Shown piece by piece: positions 1-10,893 of a stretch of DNA of 64,000 bases (positions are counted from its first letter, which is position 1; each line of letters begins with the position of its first letter). The DNA is from Bufo bufo (taxonomy: Eukaryota > Chordata > Amphibia > Anura > Bufonidae): positions 589,428,293-589,492,292 of the forward strand of contig NC_053390.1 of NCBI RefSeq assembly GCF_905171765.1, written 5' to 3'. Below the pieces are notes generated by a model. The model made no database searches. It was not told the origin of the DNA and worked only from the letters and a program-made list of their open reading frames with translations. Position numbers and translations under genes: made by a program.

Positions 1-890
1 TGTCCAGCTTTGGGTCTCCACCGACTTTCAGTCTGTTCCATCCTAGAACGCCTATTGCAGGGAGGATTCACAGCCCAGGTGATCTCTGCTCCATGTCTCT
101 TCCAGGTACTCGCTTGGGCCTCACCTGCAGCCTGGACTTCAGCACTCCCACAGCTGGGAAAGTATATCGAATTTCAGCGCTACTATGCCACTTTCTTTCA
201 TTCATAAACGTTTGGTCAGGCTGCTCCTTGTGGCATGACGCAGACTTCTGTCACTGGTCACTGTCCTGCTGCTGCAGCAGGCCTTTTACAGTCCGGGGAT
301 GCATGCTTTAAAAGATCACGTGCCTAACTTCTCCAAGATGGCACCATCCAGTCCTTTTTAGTAGGGCCCTCCCCACTCCTCACATGGGCCCAGTCCCCAT
401 CACCTCCTCCTCTCTGCCTCTCCTAGCAGCTTCTGTGTCGTTTCAGTGTCGCAGCCACTAGTGGTTGAATTGTACCACGCACAGCAGGACATCCCAGCAG
501 TGGAGGGAACTAAACAGGTACATTGTATGGGGGTGCTTTTCAGTGTCCTTATAAGGGCCGTGTTCTCCATAAGGTGGGCTCTTCGGGCCTCAGTTCTTAA
601 GATGAGTTCTGACCCCACCTTACGACAACTATAATTATGAAACATACAATCCACCATTCAAAGTAAGTGATGATAACAGCTCACCTCCCCCCCCTCCCTC
701 CACAGTAACCTCTGCACACAGCATGACTAGAACCTTCTTCCATAGAAATCAATGATTTTTTTGCAGTCTACAGGTTCATTTGGTCCTTGTGACCACTGTA
801 GAGCATGTCTTTAAATGCTGTTAACAGCAGCTCAGGCAAGATAACTGCCTCTTTCCCCATAATCATGTGCAGGAAATAGAAATAAAAAAT
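1..890. other. No gene recognised
   Basis: Short open frames occur on both strands, but none shows a recognisable domain or splice context. A pyrimidine-rich run lies near 689-703. I see no transposon termini here. Confidence 0.5.
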
Positions 891-894
891 TGTA

Positions 895-1200
895 ACTTTA
901 GAAAATAAATCAGATGCGCCAAAGGATTAGCCTAATTTATGACGAGGCTCACACCGCATCATAAATTAGGCTCATCCTTCAGTCTTCCTAAACAGAAATT
1001 TACTACAGCTCTGAGCTGCCATAGATTGCTGGCTTCATTTGCGCCCTTCCCGCCCTTGCCATGCCCCCTTTAGGAAACGTGGCAAAGGTGGTGTAAAATC
1101 GGGAGTTGCGACAATTTTTCAAAAAGTCGCAAACACATAGTTTTTGACTTTCTAACCCCACCTTTCAGGTGCAGGAAGATGATAAATCTCCCCCTGTGTG
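895..1200. repeat. MITE fragment with small hairpin
   Basis: A hairpin is formed by CCTAATTTATGACGAGGC (930-947) and GCATCATAAATTAGGC (956-971). The segment ends in GATAAATCTCCCCC, which I recall as a common terminus of frog MITEs. The matching left terminus is absent, so it is probably a fragment. Confidence 0.4.
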
Positions 1201-1216
1201 TCAGTATTTGGTTTTA

Positions 1217-1270
1217 CTTAAAGGGAGTCTGTCACAGCATTACCAATATAACTAACAGCATTTGCCCTCT
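1217..1270. repeat. Isolated T2-type terminus
   Basis: TTAAAGGGAGTCTGTCAC matches the ends of the intact foldback at 23112-23656. No partner end follows, so this looks like a truncated copy. Confidence 0.4.
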
Positions 1271-1520
1271 GATCTAATAGTTATCCCGTATACTAACAAG
1301 AAGGCAGTATGATTTTTGTGGGTAAGAAATAAGCGCTTTAATAGATATAAATGGAAAGGAACACTAAACACTAGGCAACAGCAGTCATTTTTCTAATTGG
1401 CTACTTGGCTCCTAAAGTGTCCAGCCCAGCTATACCTTGCATTTCATTTTCTTTGTTTGCGGTTAACTCCTTAAGTACCAAGCCTATTTTAGCATTCAGG
1501 TCCACAGGATATATTTGTTA

Positions 1521-1833
1521 GGCCTCATGCACACGGCCGTTGTTTTGGTCCGCATCCGAGACGCAGTTTTGGCGGCTCGGAAGCAGACTCATTCACTTCA
1601 ATGGGGTAGAAAAAGATGCGGACAGCATCCGTTGCTCCATTTCTTGGCCCCGCAAAAAAAATATATAACATGTCCTATTCTTGTCCGTGTTTTGCGGACA
1701 AGAATAGGCAGTTATATTAAAGGCTGTCTGTGCCGTTCCGCAAATTGCGGAACGCGCACCAAGGCGCCATCCGTGTTTTGCGGATCCGTGATTTGCGGAC
1801 CGCAAAACACACCATGGTCGTGTGCATGTAGCC
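1521..1833. mobile_element. Harbinger-like MITE, TTA duplication
   Basis: The ends GGCCTCATGCACACG and GTGTGCATGTAGCC are inverted repeats flanked by TTA at 1518-1520 and 1834-1836. Inside, CCTATTCTTGTCCG and its complement form a second inverted pair. There is no coding capacity. Three-base TTA/TAA duplications with GG..CC ends suggest PIF/Harbinger; that assignment is inference. Confidence 0.75.
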
Positions 1834-1837
1834 TTAA

Positions 1838-2156
1838 AGCCATAACATTTTTATTTTTTCCTTGCCTTAGCTACATGAGGGATTATTTTTTGTGGGGTGA
1901 ATTATATTTTGGGGCATATCTTTATGGGAGGGAATGAAAACAAACTGAAATTTGCCATTGATTTCATTTTTTAAACGTTGTTTCTTTTATTGTGCAGCAT
2001 AGTGAGTATGTTGCAGCTCAGTATGAGTACAACAATATGGGTGTTTTTTACCATTTTTTACAAAATATATATATTTTTTTAAATAAACTTTTTTCACTTT
2101 AAATTTTTCATCTTGTTAGTCCCACTAGATGATGTCACAATGCAGCCATGGATCGG
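1838..2156. other. AT-rich spacer, nothing recognised
   Basis: This AT-rich stretch has poly-T and poly-A runs and no open frame, termini or RNA gene that I can recognise. Confidence 0.5.
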
Positions 2157-2159
2157 TAA

Positions 2160-2643
2160 GGCTACTTTCACACCTGCGTTTGGTGCGGATCCATCTGTAT
2201 CTGCACTGATGAATCCGCACCTATAATGCAAACGCTTGTATCCGTTCAGAACAGATCCGTGTGCATTATATATTTTTTTGAAAGTCTAAGTCAAAACGGA
2301 TCCGTCCTGACTTACATTGAAAGTCAATGGGGGACGGATCTGTTTTCAGTTGCACCATATTGTGTCAGTGAAAACGGATCCGTCCCCATTGACTTACATT
2401 GTAAGTCAGGACGGATCCGTTTGGCTCCGCATCGTCAGGCGGACACCAAAACGCTGCAAGCTGTGTTTTTGTGACCGCCTCCAGAGCGGAATGGAGGCAC
2501 AACGGAGGCAAACTGATGCATTCTGAACGGATCCTTATCCATTCAGAATGCATTGGGGCTAAACTGATCCGTTTTGGGCCGCTTGTGAGAGCCCTGATAC
2601 GGATCTCACAAGGGGACCCAGAAACGCCAGTGAGAAAGTAGCC
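2160..2643. mobile_element. Harbinger-like MITE, GGCTACTTTCACAC family
   Basis: The left end GGCTACTTTCACAC is matched by GAGAAAGTAGCC at the right. TAA precedes it and TTA follows it, so the duplication has one mismatch. The interior is dense in GGATCCG motifs in both orientations, giving several nested small hairpins. No protein is encoded. Confidence 0.75.
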
Positions 2644-2879
2644 TTAAGTGAGTTTAACCTCTTTTGTTATTTTATAATATTCTGAGTTGTTTTCAAAGTA
2701 TTTTTTATGGCTGGACAATGCCTTTAATTGTGAACATTCTAAATAAGTATACAGTTATATACAGGGTGTTAAAGCAGTAAAATAAACCTTTTTCATAAAT
2801 AATTTGAAAGCTAATGACAGTAAATTCAGTAGCTTTGCAATAATTGCCTTTGTAAGCAATATATGTTAATTAACATACA

Positions 2880-3120
2880 GAAAGGTCAGCAGCTTGAGTG
2901 TTGCACGAGGAGGCTCGATGTGTGAAAACGGTAGCTTGCTAATTCTCTGCAGGTGCGCAAGTCATGGATCAGCTCATTAAATGTAGGAGCTTTTGATTCT
3001 GATGAACTGTGTCTAATTGGCCCTTCAGGATTGACATCAAGCTGATATCAGCGTCAGGTACGCTTCTTGGCCTCAGTCCCCCGTGTGCAGAAAGTGAGTA
3101 ATGTTCCACACCTGGGCAGC
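2880..3120. other. Unique-looking stretch, possible conserved non-coding element
   Basis: Unlike its surroundings, this segment is low in homopolymers and has no terminal repeats or copies elsewhere in the window. It has no splice-bounded open frame. It could be a conserved intronic element, but that can only be judged by alignment to other vertebrates. Confidence 0.25.
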
Positions 3121-3265
3121 AAGAGATTAATCTTATTTTCCTCTTAAAGAGAAAATATCATTACATTGAATTATCCTCATTCCATATAATCCAGTTGTCA
3201 GGTTTCTTAGAAAAGTCGCTGAGGCTTTGTTTACATTTCACATATGCTTTGTGTATACATTAGAA

Positions 3266-3473
3266 CAGGGATGGCCAACCTACGGCCCTCCAGCTGTTGT
3301 AAAACTACAATTCCCACCATGCCCTTCTGTAGGCTGTCCGAGAATGATGGGAGTTGTAGTAGTTTTGCAACAGCTGGAGGGCCGCAGGTGGAGCATGCCT
3401 GCTGTAGGCAGTGTGGGCATGCTGGGAGTTGTAGTTTTGCAACAGCTGGAGAGCCGCAGGTTGTCCATCCCTG
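3266..3473. mobile_element. hAT-type MITE
   Basis: It starts CAGGGATGGCCAACC and ends GTTGTCCATCCCTG. The arms contain CTCCAGCTGTTGTAAAAC and its near complement. The flanks CATTAGAA (3258-3265) and CACTAGAA (3474-3481) are an 8-bp duplication with one mismatch, as expected for hAT. A shorter relative lies at 56872-57018. Confidence 0.85.
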
Positions 3474-3814
3474 CACTAGAAATATCTTGTCACTGTATGT
3501 GACAAACACAAAGGCCCAGTGTATACCACTGCATGCCACCACTCCCTTTGGTTCATTTCAAGTAGCTGTAGGTACTTCATGTGTCACTTTATGGTGCTTG
3601 TACGGCACTTTGTTATAGGGGATACCTTGGTAACGGCATCCTATAGAAAAGTGGGTTCCAATTCAGAGAAAGCAGAGGCGAAACATGAAGAATTAATACC
3701 CAAAGTATATTCCAAAATTCTTTAGTAACTTAGTAACATAGTTGGCTGCAATTGTAACGCTCACATTTGCAAAAGTTTTATTGTTGTTTATTTGCTGCCT
3801 ATATGCAGAATTAA

Positions 3815-4254
3815 AGGGGTAGTCTCACTTTAGCAAGTGGCATGTATCATTTAGAGAAAGTTAATACAAGGCACTTACTAATGTATTGTGATTGTCCATA
3901 TTGCTTCCTTTGCTGGCTGCATTCATTTTTCCATCACATTATACACTGCTCGTTTCCATGGTTACGACTACCCTGCAATCCAGCAGTAGTGGCCATTCTT
4001 GCACACTATAGGAAAAAGCACCAGCCTATGCTCACTCCCATGGTCCCGACCACCAGAGAGGCGGTGGCTTTTTCCTATACTGTGCAAGCACGGCCACAGC
4101 TGCTGGATTGCAGGGTGGTTGTAACCATGGAAATGAGCAGTGTATGATGTTATGGAAAAATGAATGCAGCCAGCAAAGGAAGCAATATGGATAATAACAA
4201 TACATTTGTAAGTGGCCTGTATTAACTTTCTCTTGCTGAAGTGAGACAACCCTT
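3815..4254. mobile_element. T2/Kolobok-type foldback MITE
   Basis: TTAA flanks both sides (3811-3814, 4255-4258). The ends read AAGGGGTAGTCTCAC and GTGAGACAACCCTT. Almost the whole element is one inverted repeat with its centre near 4035, so a transcript would fold into a roughly 200-bp hairpin. It has no protein. Confidence 0.85.
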
Positions 4255-4429
4255 TTAAGCAATTTTCTCAATGGTATTCATTTAAAGGGGTTGCATCATC
4301 TGAGATATTGGTGGCATATAGTTGTGGTCAGATAGCATAGTTGCTAACAGTAATTTGCAGGGACGGTCCTGGCAAATTTGGGCTGTCCTGAGGAGAAAAT
4401 GAGCAGGCTAACCATAACCTGACCCATAA

Positions 4430-4997
4430 GGCTACTTTCACACTTGCGGCAGAGAGATCCGGCAAGCAGTTCCGTCGCCGGAACTGCCTGCCGGATCAGG
4501 CAAAATGTATGCTAACTGATGGCATTAGTAAGACTGATCAGGATCCTGATCAGTCTTAAAAATGCCTGATCAGTCGAAAAAATGCATTGAAATGCCGGAT
4601 CCGTCTTTCCGGTGTCATCCGGCAAAAACGGATCCGGCATTTATTTTTTCACCTTTTTTTCAGTCTGCGCATGCGCATACCGGAAGGACGGATCCGGCAT
4701 TCCGGTATTCTGAATGCCGGATCCGGCACTAATACATTCCTATGGGAAAAAATGCCTGATCCGGCATTCAGGCAAGTCTTCAGTTTTTTTAGCCGGAGAT
4801 AAAACCGTAGCATGCTACGGTTTTCTCTTTTGCCTGATCAGTCAAAACGACTGAACTGAAGACATACTGATGCAAACTGAACGGATTACTCTCCATTCAG
4901 AATGCATGGGGACATACCTGATCAGTTCTTTTCCAGTATAGAGCCCCTGTGACGGAACTCTATGCCGGAAAAGAACAACGCAAGTGTGAAAGTAGCC
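4430..4997. mobile_element. Harbinger-like MITE, GGCTACTTTCACAC family
   Basis: Perfect TAA duplications (4427-4429, 4998-5000) flank GGCTACTTTCACAC and GTGTGAAAGTAGCC. The interior alternates GATCCGGCAT-like and CTGATCAGTC-like words and holds one GCGCATGCGC at 4667-4676. It is non-coding. Confidence 0.88.
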
Positions 4998-5492
4998 TAA
5001 GTGAGCGTTTTCAGGTGGAGTTAGGGTTGGGCGATATACCGGTGTTGGCGGTATACCGCGGTCTTAGGAAACAGCGATATGGCGATATCGCTGTTTCCTA
5101 ATTACCGCTGTATTTTGTGACGTCATTGACCGCTTCAAAATCTGTGTCCGCGGCCACCCGCCCCAGCATGATTCCGTACCAATTGCTGCCCGCAGCGGCT
5201 ACCTCGGCTCCTCGATGCAGGCTCCCATAATGCAGTCTCCACCCACTAACGTCTGACGTCGGAATCAGATGACAGGTGAGGTTGCGCAGCGCAGGACAGG
5301 ACAGGAGCGCCACCAACACTTCTGCTTACAGCCTGCAATACACCTTCTAGTAGGAGATGATACACAAGATTACTATAAACCACTCGTTCTGGTACAGAAT
5401 TAACCCTGTAATGTTTTTGTTGTTACTAGAAATCAATCGACTAGTTACAGATATCCGAAATGGTGAAAAGTATGACATATAAAAGTATAACA

Positions 5493-6248
5493 ATTAACGT
5501 CTCCTTGTGGCTGCCTGGCTGTCCCCATACAGTATAACGTCTCCTTGTGGCTGCCTGGCTGTCCCCATACAGTATAACGTCTCCTTGTGGCTAACTGGCT
5601 GTCCCCATACAGTATATCGTTTCCTTGTGGCCCCCATACAGTATAACGTCTCCTTGTGGCTGTCCCCATACAGTATAGTGTCTCCTTGTGGCTGCCTGGC
5701 TGTCCCCATACAGTATAACGTCTCCTTGTGGCCCCCATACAGTATAACATCTCCTTGTGGCTGTCCCCATACAGTATAACGTCTCCTTGTGGCTGCCTGG
5801 CTGTCCCCATACAGTATATCGTTTCCTTGTGGCCCCCATACAGTATAACGTCTCCTTGTGGCTGTCCCCATACAGTATAGTGTCTCCTTGTGGCTGCCTG
5901 GCTGTCCCCATACAGTATAACGTCTCCTTGTGGCCCCCATACAGTATAACTTCTCCTTGTGGCTGTCCCCATACAGTATAACTTCTCCTTGTGGCTGTTC
6001 CCATACAGTATAACGTCTCCTTGTGGCTGTTCCCATACAGTATAGCGTCTCCTTGTGGCCCCCATACAGTATAGTGTCTCCTTGTGCCTGCCCCATACAG
6101 TATAACGTCCCGTTGTGGCTGCCCCATACAGTATAACGTCTCCTTGTGGCTGCCCCATTCAGTATAATGTCTCCTTGTGGCCCCCATACAGTATAACGTC
6201 TCCTTGTGGCTGTTCCCATACAGTATAATGTCTCCTTGTGGCTGCCCC
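5493..6248. repeat. Minisatellite, first half (about 22 units)
   Basis: The core CCCCATACAGTATAACGTCT plus CCTTGTGG repeats about 22 times by eye. Unit length varies from about 28 to 47 bases depending on whether a CTG, CTGT or CTGCCTGGCTGT spacer is present. The array continues after the inserted element at 8402. Confidence 0.95.
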
Positions 6249-6539
6249 CAGGGCCGGCCTTTGGGGTGTGCGGGCTGTGCGGCCGCACAGGGCGCCATAG
6301 TAACAGGGGCGCTGGGCGGCCGACAGCTCGCAATGTAATATGCGGCAGGCGAGGCTGAACTTGTGTTCTCCCTCGGGGCGCCCCCTCCATCTAGCCCTCC
6401 CCTGTCTGACCTGATTCGTTCCTCCTCCCCTGTGCCTGACCTGCCTGCTGCCCCCGCCGCTGCCAATAAGAAGAGAGACAGGAGGAGGAGGAGGGGAGGG
6501 GCTGTGGCCACTGCGCCACCAATGAAGATAACTGACCTG

Positions 6540-6730
6540 AAATACAAATACAGGAGGCGGGTGCCGGAATCAAATAGCCGACACCCGACCTCTGTGACAG
6601 GGAGCTGCGATCAGCTGCAGTTGAGTTAACCCTTCAGGTGCGGTACCTGAGGGGTTAACTGCCGCTGATCGCAGCTCCCCGTCACAGAGGTCGGGTGTCG
6701 GCTGTTTGATTCCGGCACCCGCCTCCTGTA
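6540..6730. repeat. Palindromic module P1
   Basis: Two arms of about 90 bases, from CAGGAGGCGGGTGCCGG to its complement at CCGGCACCCGCCTCCTG, meet around GCGGTACC. A clear homologue sits at 51695-51840 in another repeat. Confidence 0.85.
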
Positions 6731-6744
6731 TTTGTATAAGAAAC

Positions 6745-7035
6745 GCTGGTGGCACAGTGCGCCCCCCCCCCCAACACCCCAGTATAAGAAACGGTGGCAC
6801 AGTGCGGCCCCCCCCCCAACCCCCCAGTATAAGAAACGGTGGCACAGTGCGGCCCCCCCCCCCAACACCCCAGTATAAGAAACGGTGGCACAGTGCGCCC
6901 CCCCCCCCCCCAACACCCCAGTATAAGAAACGTTGGTGGCACAGTGCGCCCCCCCCCCAACACCCCAGTATAAGAAACGGTGGCACAGTGCGGCCCCCCC
7001 CCCAACACCCCAGTATAAGAAACGGTGGCACAGTG
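6745..7035. repeat. C-rich minisatellite (about 6-7 units)
   Basis: Units of about 46 bases contain AACACCCCAGTATAAGAAAC followed by GGTGGCACAGTGCG and a C-run. It is the reverse complement, with differences, of the array at 7295-7850. Confidence 0.93.
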
Positions 7036-7039
7036 GGAA

Positions 7040-7290
7040 GTGCCAGTGAGGGTTAAAAAATAATTTAAAAAAATTAACTCACCTCCTCCAGTTGATCGCA
7101 TAGCTGCCGGTCTCCTGTTTTCTTCAGGACCTGTGGTGACGTCACTGAGCTCATCACATGACCCATTACCATGGTGATGGATCATGTGATGAGCACAGTG
7201 ATGTCACCACAGGTCCTTTGACAGGTCATGAAGAAAGAACAGAAGACGATCAATTGGAGGAGGTGAGTTAATTATTTTTTAACCCTCATT
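7040..7290. repeat. Palindromic module P2 with TGACGTCA
   Basis: The two arms fold about ACCATGGTGATGG near 7170. One arm has TGACGTCA (7137-7144); the other has TGATGTCA. A homologue with both sites intact lies at 42600-42900 in a Harbinger-like element. Confidence 0.85.
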
Positions 7291-7294
7291 GGCA

Positions 7295-7850
7295 CTGCCC
7301 ACTGCGCCACCAATGTTTATTATATTGAGGGGGGCGCACTGCGCCACCAATGTTTGGTATACTGGGGTGTTGGGGGGGGCGCACTGCGCCACCAATGTTT
7401 ATTATACTGGGGTGTTGGGGGGGCGCACTGCACCACCAATGTTTATTATACTGGGGTGTTGGGGGGGGCGCACTGCGCCACCAATGTTTATTATACTGGG
7501 GTGTTGGGGGGGGCGCACTGCGCCACCAATGTTTATTATACTGGGGTGTTGGGGGGGGCGCACTGCACCACCAATGTTTATTATACTGGGGTGTTGGGGG
7601 GGCGCACTGCGCCACCAATGTTTATTATACTGGGGTGTTGGGGGGGCGCACTGCGCCACCAATGTTTATTATACTGGGGTGTTGGGGGGGGGCGCACTGC
7701 GCCACCAATGTTTATTATATTGGGGGGGCGCACTGCGCCACCAATGTTTATTATACTGGGGTGTTGGGGGGGGCGCACTGCACCACCAATGTTTATTATA
7801 TTGGGGGGGCGCACTGCGCCAATGTTCATTATATTGGGGGGGCGCACTGC
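7295..7850. repeat. G-rich minisatellite (about 13 units)
   Basis: Units of about 46 bases read GCGCACTGCGCCACCAATG, then TTTATTATACTGGGGTGTTG and a run of six to eight G. The last units are shortened. The + strand is strongly G-rich, so G-quadruplex formation is plausible. Confidence 0.95.
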
Positions 7851-8401
7851 GCACAACGATGGGTTAGGGAAATTTCACAGCAGAGTGCGCATGCGCTGGG
7901 AGCCTCGCCGGCGGTTAGGGTAGGGAAAAATTATGGGCCAGTGCACAGGTGCGGTGATCGGATGGATGTTCTCAGCTGGACACCGGCCGACACTGCGCAT
8001 GCGCTGGGAGCCTCACCAGCGGTTAGGGTAGGGAAAAAGCACTGGCCCGTACGTAATTTTTCCCTTCCCTAACCGCTGGTGAGGCTCCCAGCGCATGCGC
8101 ACTCTGCTGTGAAACTTCCCTAACCTGTCGTTGTGCGCCTGCGCGGCGCTGCACACCTCCTCACGTCATGTCCGGTGCGACTGGAAGTGACGAGGGTAGG
8201 GAAATCTCACGAAGTAGGGAAGTAAAACATTACACCGGCCTTTGGGGTGTGTGGGCTGGTAACTACTTGGTTGGATAGTCAGACAGCCTATGCCATGATG
8301 CCAGCAACAAGCAGTGTTTTTTTTTTTTTGGGGGGGGGGGGGCGCCACAAGGTTAGCTCGCACAGGGCGCCTGAACACCTAAGGCCGGCCCTGGCTGCCC
8401 C

Positions 8402-9187
8402 CATACAGTATAGTGTCTCCTTGTGGCTGCCCCCATACAGTATAACGTCTCCTTGTGGCCCCCATACAGTATAACGTCTCCTTGTGGCTGTTCCCATACA
8501 GTATAGTGTCTCCTTGTGGATGCCCCCATACAGTATAACGTCTCCTTGTGGCCCCCATACAGTATAACGTCTCCTTGTGGCCCCCATACAGTATAGTGTC
8601 TCCTTGTGGCTGCCCCCATACAGTATAGTGTCTCCTTGTGGCTGTCCCCATACAGTATAACGTCTCCTTGTGGCTGTTCCCATACAGTATAGTGTCTCCT
8701 TGTGGCTGCCCCCATACAGTATAACGTCTCCTTGTGGCTGCCCCCATACAGTATAACGTCTCCTTGTGGCTGTTCCCATACAGTGTAACGTCTCCTTGTG
8801 GCTGTTCCCATACAGTATAACGTCTCCTTGTGGCTGCCCCCATACAGTATAACGTCTCCTTGTGGCTGTTCCCATACAGTGTAACGTCTCCTTGTGGCTG
8901 TTCCCATACAGTATAACGTCTCCTTGTGGCTGCCCACATACAGTATAACGTCTCCTTGTGGCTGTTCCCATACAGTATAGTGTCTCCTTGTGGCTGCCCC
9001 CATACAGTATAGTGTCTCCTTGTGGCTGTCCCCATACAGTGTAACGTCTCCTTGTGGCTGTTCCCATACAGTATAGTGTCTCCTTGTGGCTGCCCCCATA
9101 CAGTATAATGTCTCCTTGTGGCTGCCCCCATACAGTATAGTGTCTCCTTTTGGCTGCCCCCATACAGTATAATGTCTCTTTGTGGCC
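8402..9187. repeat. Minisatellite, second half (about 25 units)
   Basis: This continues the 5493-6248 array, with mainly CTGCCCC, CTGTCCC and CTGTTCC spacers. It ends just before the AT-rich subterminal region of the outer hAT-like element. Confidence 0.95.
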
Positions 9188-9374
9188 CCAAGTGTTTTTT
9201 TCTTCTAAATGGGCATTTATCGCGATATATATCGTTAGCGCGATAAATTTCTTAATATCGTTATCGTGGTAATATTTTTGATATCGTCCAACCCTAGGTG
9301 GAGTTGGGCGTTCCAGGGGGCAAGGTTTTCAATGTCCCGATTTTACCAACCTAAACACTGATAAGTATGAGATA

Positions 9375-9501
9375 GGGGTGGGTCCCACCTCTGGGACCAA
9401 CACTTATCTGTAGAACAGGATGCCTAAAGTTCCAAAAATAGCCCAGCGAGCCCGCTTGGCTATTTTTGTAAGTCCCATAGAAGTGAATGGAGGATGGCTG
9501 C
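9375..9501. mobile_element. Left half of a foldback repeat split by Penelope
   Basis: GGGTGGGTCCCACCTCTGGG here is nearly complementary to CCCAGAGGTAGGACCCTC at 13741-13758. Removing the Penelope insertion rejoins the halves into a small foldback. Confidence 0.6.
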
Positions 9502-9582
9502 TCTCTTGTTCATAAAAAAAGAGAAATTCCAGCTCACCATATATTCCCCGTACATGGAACGAATCGGACAGATTATTCAAGT

Positions 9583-9960
9583 ATATTAAAAGGAGAAGAG
9601 AAGTTCCAGCACCGCGTATTCCGATTATTGCTTCGTCTTTATTTGATTTTTCAGTTACAAATTACATCTTGTGGACATCACCGCCCACCACCACAGGTTG
9701 ACATGTTTTGAACCAAAGCGTTCTTAATCTTAACCTTGTTTAGTGTCCGGTCTCATGAATAAAATGGACGCCACCCTCCAATAGGAAAAAAGAGGGGAAG
9801 AACAAAGGTGAAGGCGGAGGGGTGGGGGAGAGAAAGAGGAAAAACCATAAGGGGGGAAGGGTGAATATCCACCTCAGACCGGACACTTCACAATCAATCG
9901 CCTGTCACATCTACATAACTAACTTTAAAACACAAAAGAAAAAGTGAACACTGTCATCTT
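9583..9960. repeat. Penelope flanking arm, left
   Basis: Reverse complement of 13321-13694 apart from an internal 31-bp segment (9917-9947) that keeps the same orientation in both. The arm includes TTCGAAAC read on the minus-to-plus equivalent of the right copy, and CTAATAAA-like sequence near its outer end. Confidence 0.88.
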
Positions 9961-10313
9961 GCTCAGAATGACTAGATAAAATCCATAAATTTCATAATAT
10001 TACAGGTCCGGCATAAACAAGTAAAAAGGAAAAAAAAAAGGAACAGAAACCCCTGTGTTGGACATATTATCTAGATAAGAAAACGTATTGTGTGAATATA
10101 CACTACATGCGTATATCAGAAAAACTTTAAATCCAGGAGATAAAATCCCCATTGCAAACTGAGATGTTCTCTCTTATTCGATGTGACTAAATATTAGCCC
10201 ATATTATATTTTATTTTATTTTAAATAAATCCATTTTGTTTCTGACCATTTAGTAATATTATTACTGTTGGAATTATGCAGTTGGAATATATTTGTATTC
10301 GGATGTAATGATG

Positions 10314-10652
10314 TCATTGGTAAAGGTACATCAACTCTTTTTTCAGATTGAGTCCCGATGGATACCGGGTATTCAATCTGAAGATCCAGTAAGCCTCCCG
10401 TAACAAGATTTTTTTCTTTATGCTACCACCCCTAAGCGAAGCTGTCACTTTCTCAATGGAATATGTGCAAAAGCTATCCAGGCTCCTTCTATGCTCATTT
10501 CCGAAATGGTTTGCTGCACTAGATATGCCTGTTGTCTGGGGATTGGAAACATAATTAAGATGCTCCAGTATTCTGTTGTTAAATCGTCTGCTAGTACTAC
10601 CCACATACATAACATCACAGGTTGTACATTTGATCACATAAATAACCCCCAT
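10314..10652 (-). pseudogene. Penelope GIY-YIG endonuclease domain
   Basis: The frame encodes GVIYVIKCTTCDVMYVGSTS near its start, which has the paired GIY/YIG strands and the Cys-x-x-Cys typical of Penelope endonucleases. R..EH follows, with the conserved REAYWI segment about residue 88. In this class it nicks target DNA for reverse transcription. The frame runs upstream past the first Met (through SYINCNN), so this is the C-terminal domain of a longer polyprotein rather than a free protein. The region 10737-10937 upstream carries the linker. The domain itself has no internal stop. Confidence 0.88.
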
Positions 10653-10893
10653 ATTATTACAGTTAATATAACTTTTTATTGGGAAAATATCAGTGTGTGC
10701 GGCATTATCAAATTGTGTAGTTGGATAAGCATATTTTTATGTTTTGCAGGGGTATCCTCCACTTTTTGTAAAGCCCCAATTTTTTTTTAAGCTATATTTA
10801 GAGCTCCAGTTAACATCCACTTTGCATATCCTCTTTGTATCAAACGCGCCCAAAATATTTGGCATTCTCTGTAGATATATATATGTATACATA

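Larger units (their letters stand above)
6249..8393. mobile_element. Nested hAT-like element with two opposed arrays
   Basis: It begins CAGGGCCGGCCTTTGG and ends AAGGCCGGCCCTG. GCTGCCCC flanks it on both sides (6241-6248, 8394-8401), a perfect 8-bp duplication, though the word recurs in the host array so this evidence is weaker than usual. It codes for nothing recognisable. In order it holds a GC-rich left end, a palindromic module (6540-6730), a C-rich array (6745-7035), a second palindromic module (7040-7290), a G-rich array (7295-7850) and an inverted pair of GC-rich blocks (7880-8130). Confidence 0.85.
5022..9296. mobile_element. hAT-like element expanded by a minisatellite
   Basis: The ends TAGGGTTGGGCGATAT and ATATCGTCCAACCCTA are inverted repeats flanked by the perfect 8-bp duplication GGTGGAGT (5014-5021, 9297-9304), the hAT hallmark. 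No transposase is present. Its body is mostly a tandem array (5493-6248 and 8402-9187), interrupted by a second hAT-like element at 6249-8393. Without that insertion it is about 2.1 kb. The subterminal region carries a GCGATATCGC palindrome and one TGACGTCA (5118-5125). Confidence 0.9.

Noticed and set aside
5445..6547. Long minus-strand open frames of repeated YTVWGQPQGDVILYG-like peptide
   Set aside because: They are open in all three minus frames because the minisatellite unit lacks stops in them. Peptide repeats follow DNA units, and no start, domain or splice context exists.
6570..8072. Glycine/cysteine and proline-rich open frames in both directions
   Set aside because: Generated by the G-rich and C-rich minisatellites in the inner element.
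6241..8401. Treating GCTGCCCC as conclusive proof of insertion
   Set aside because: The word recurs in the surrounding minisatellite, so the duplication alone is weak; the inverted ends carry the call.
8288..9191. Second set of repetitive open frames up to 291 codons
   Set aside because: Same array as 5493-6248 on the far side of the inner hAT-like element; a translation artefact.
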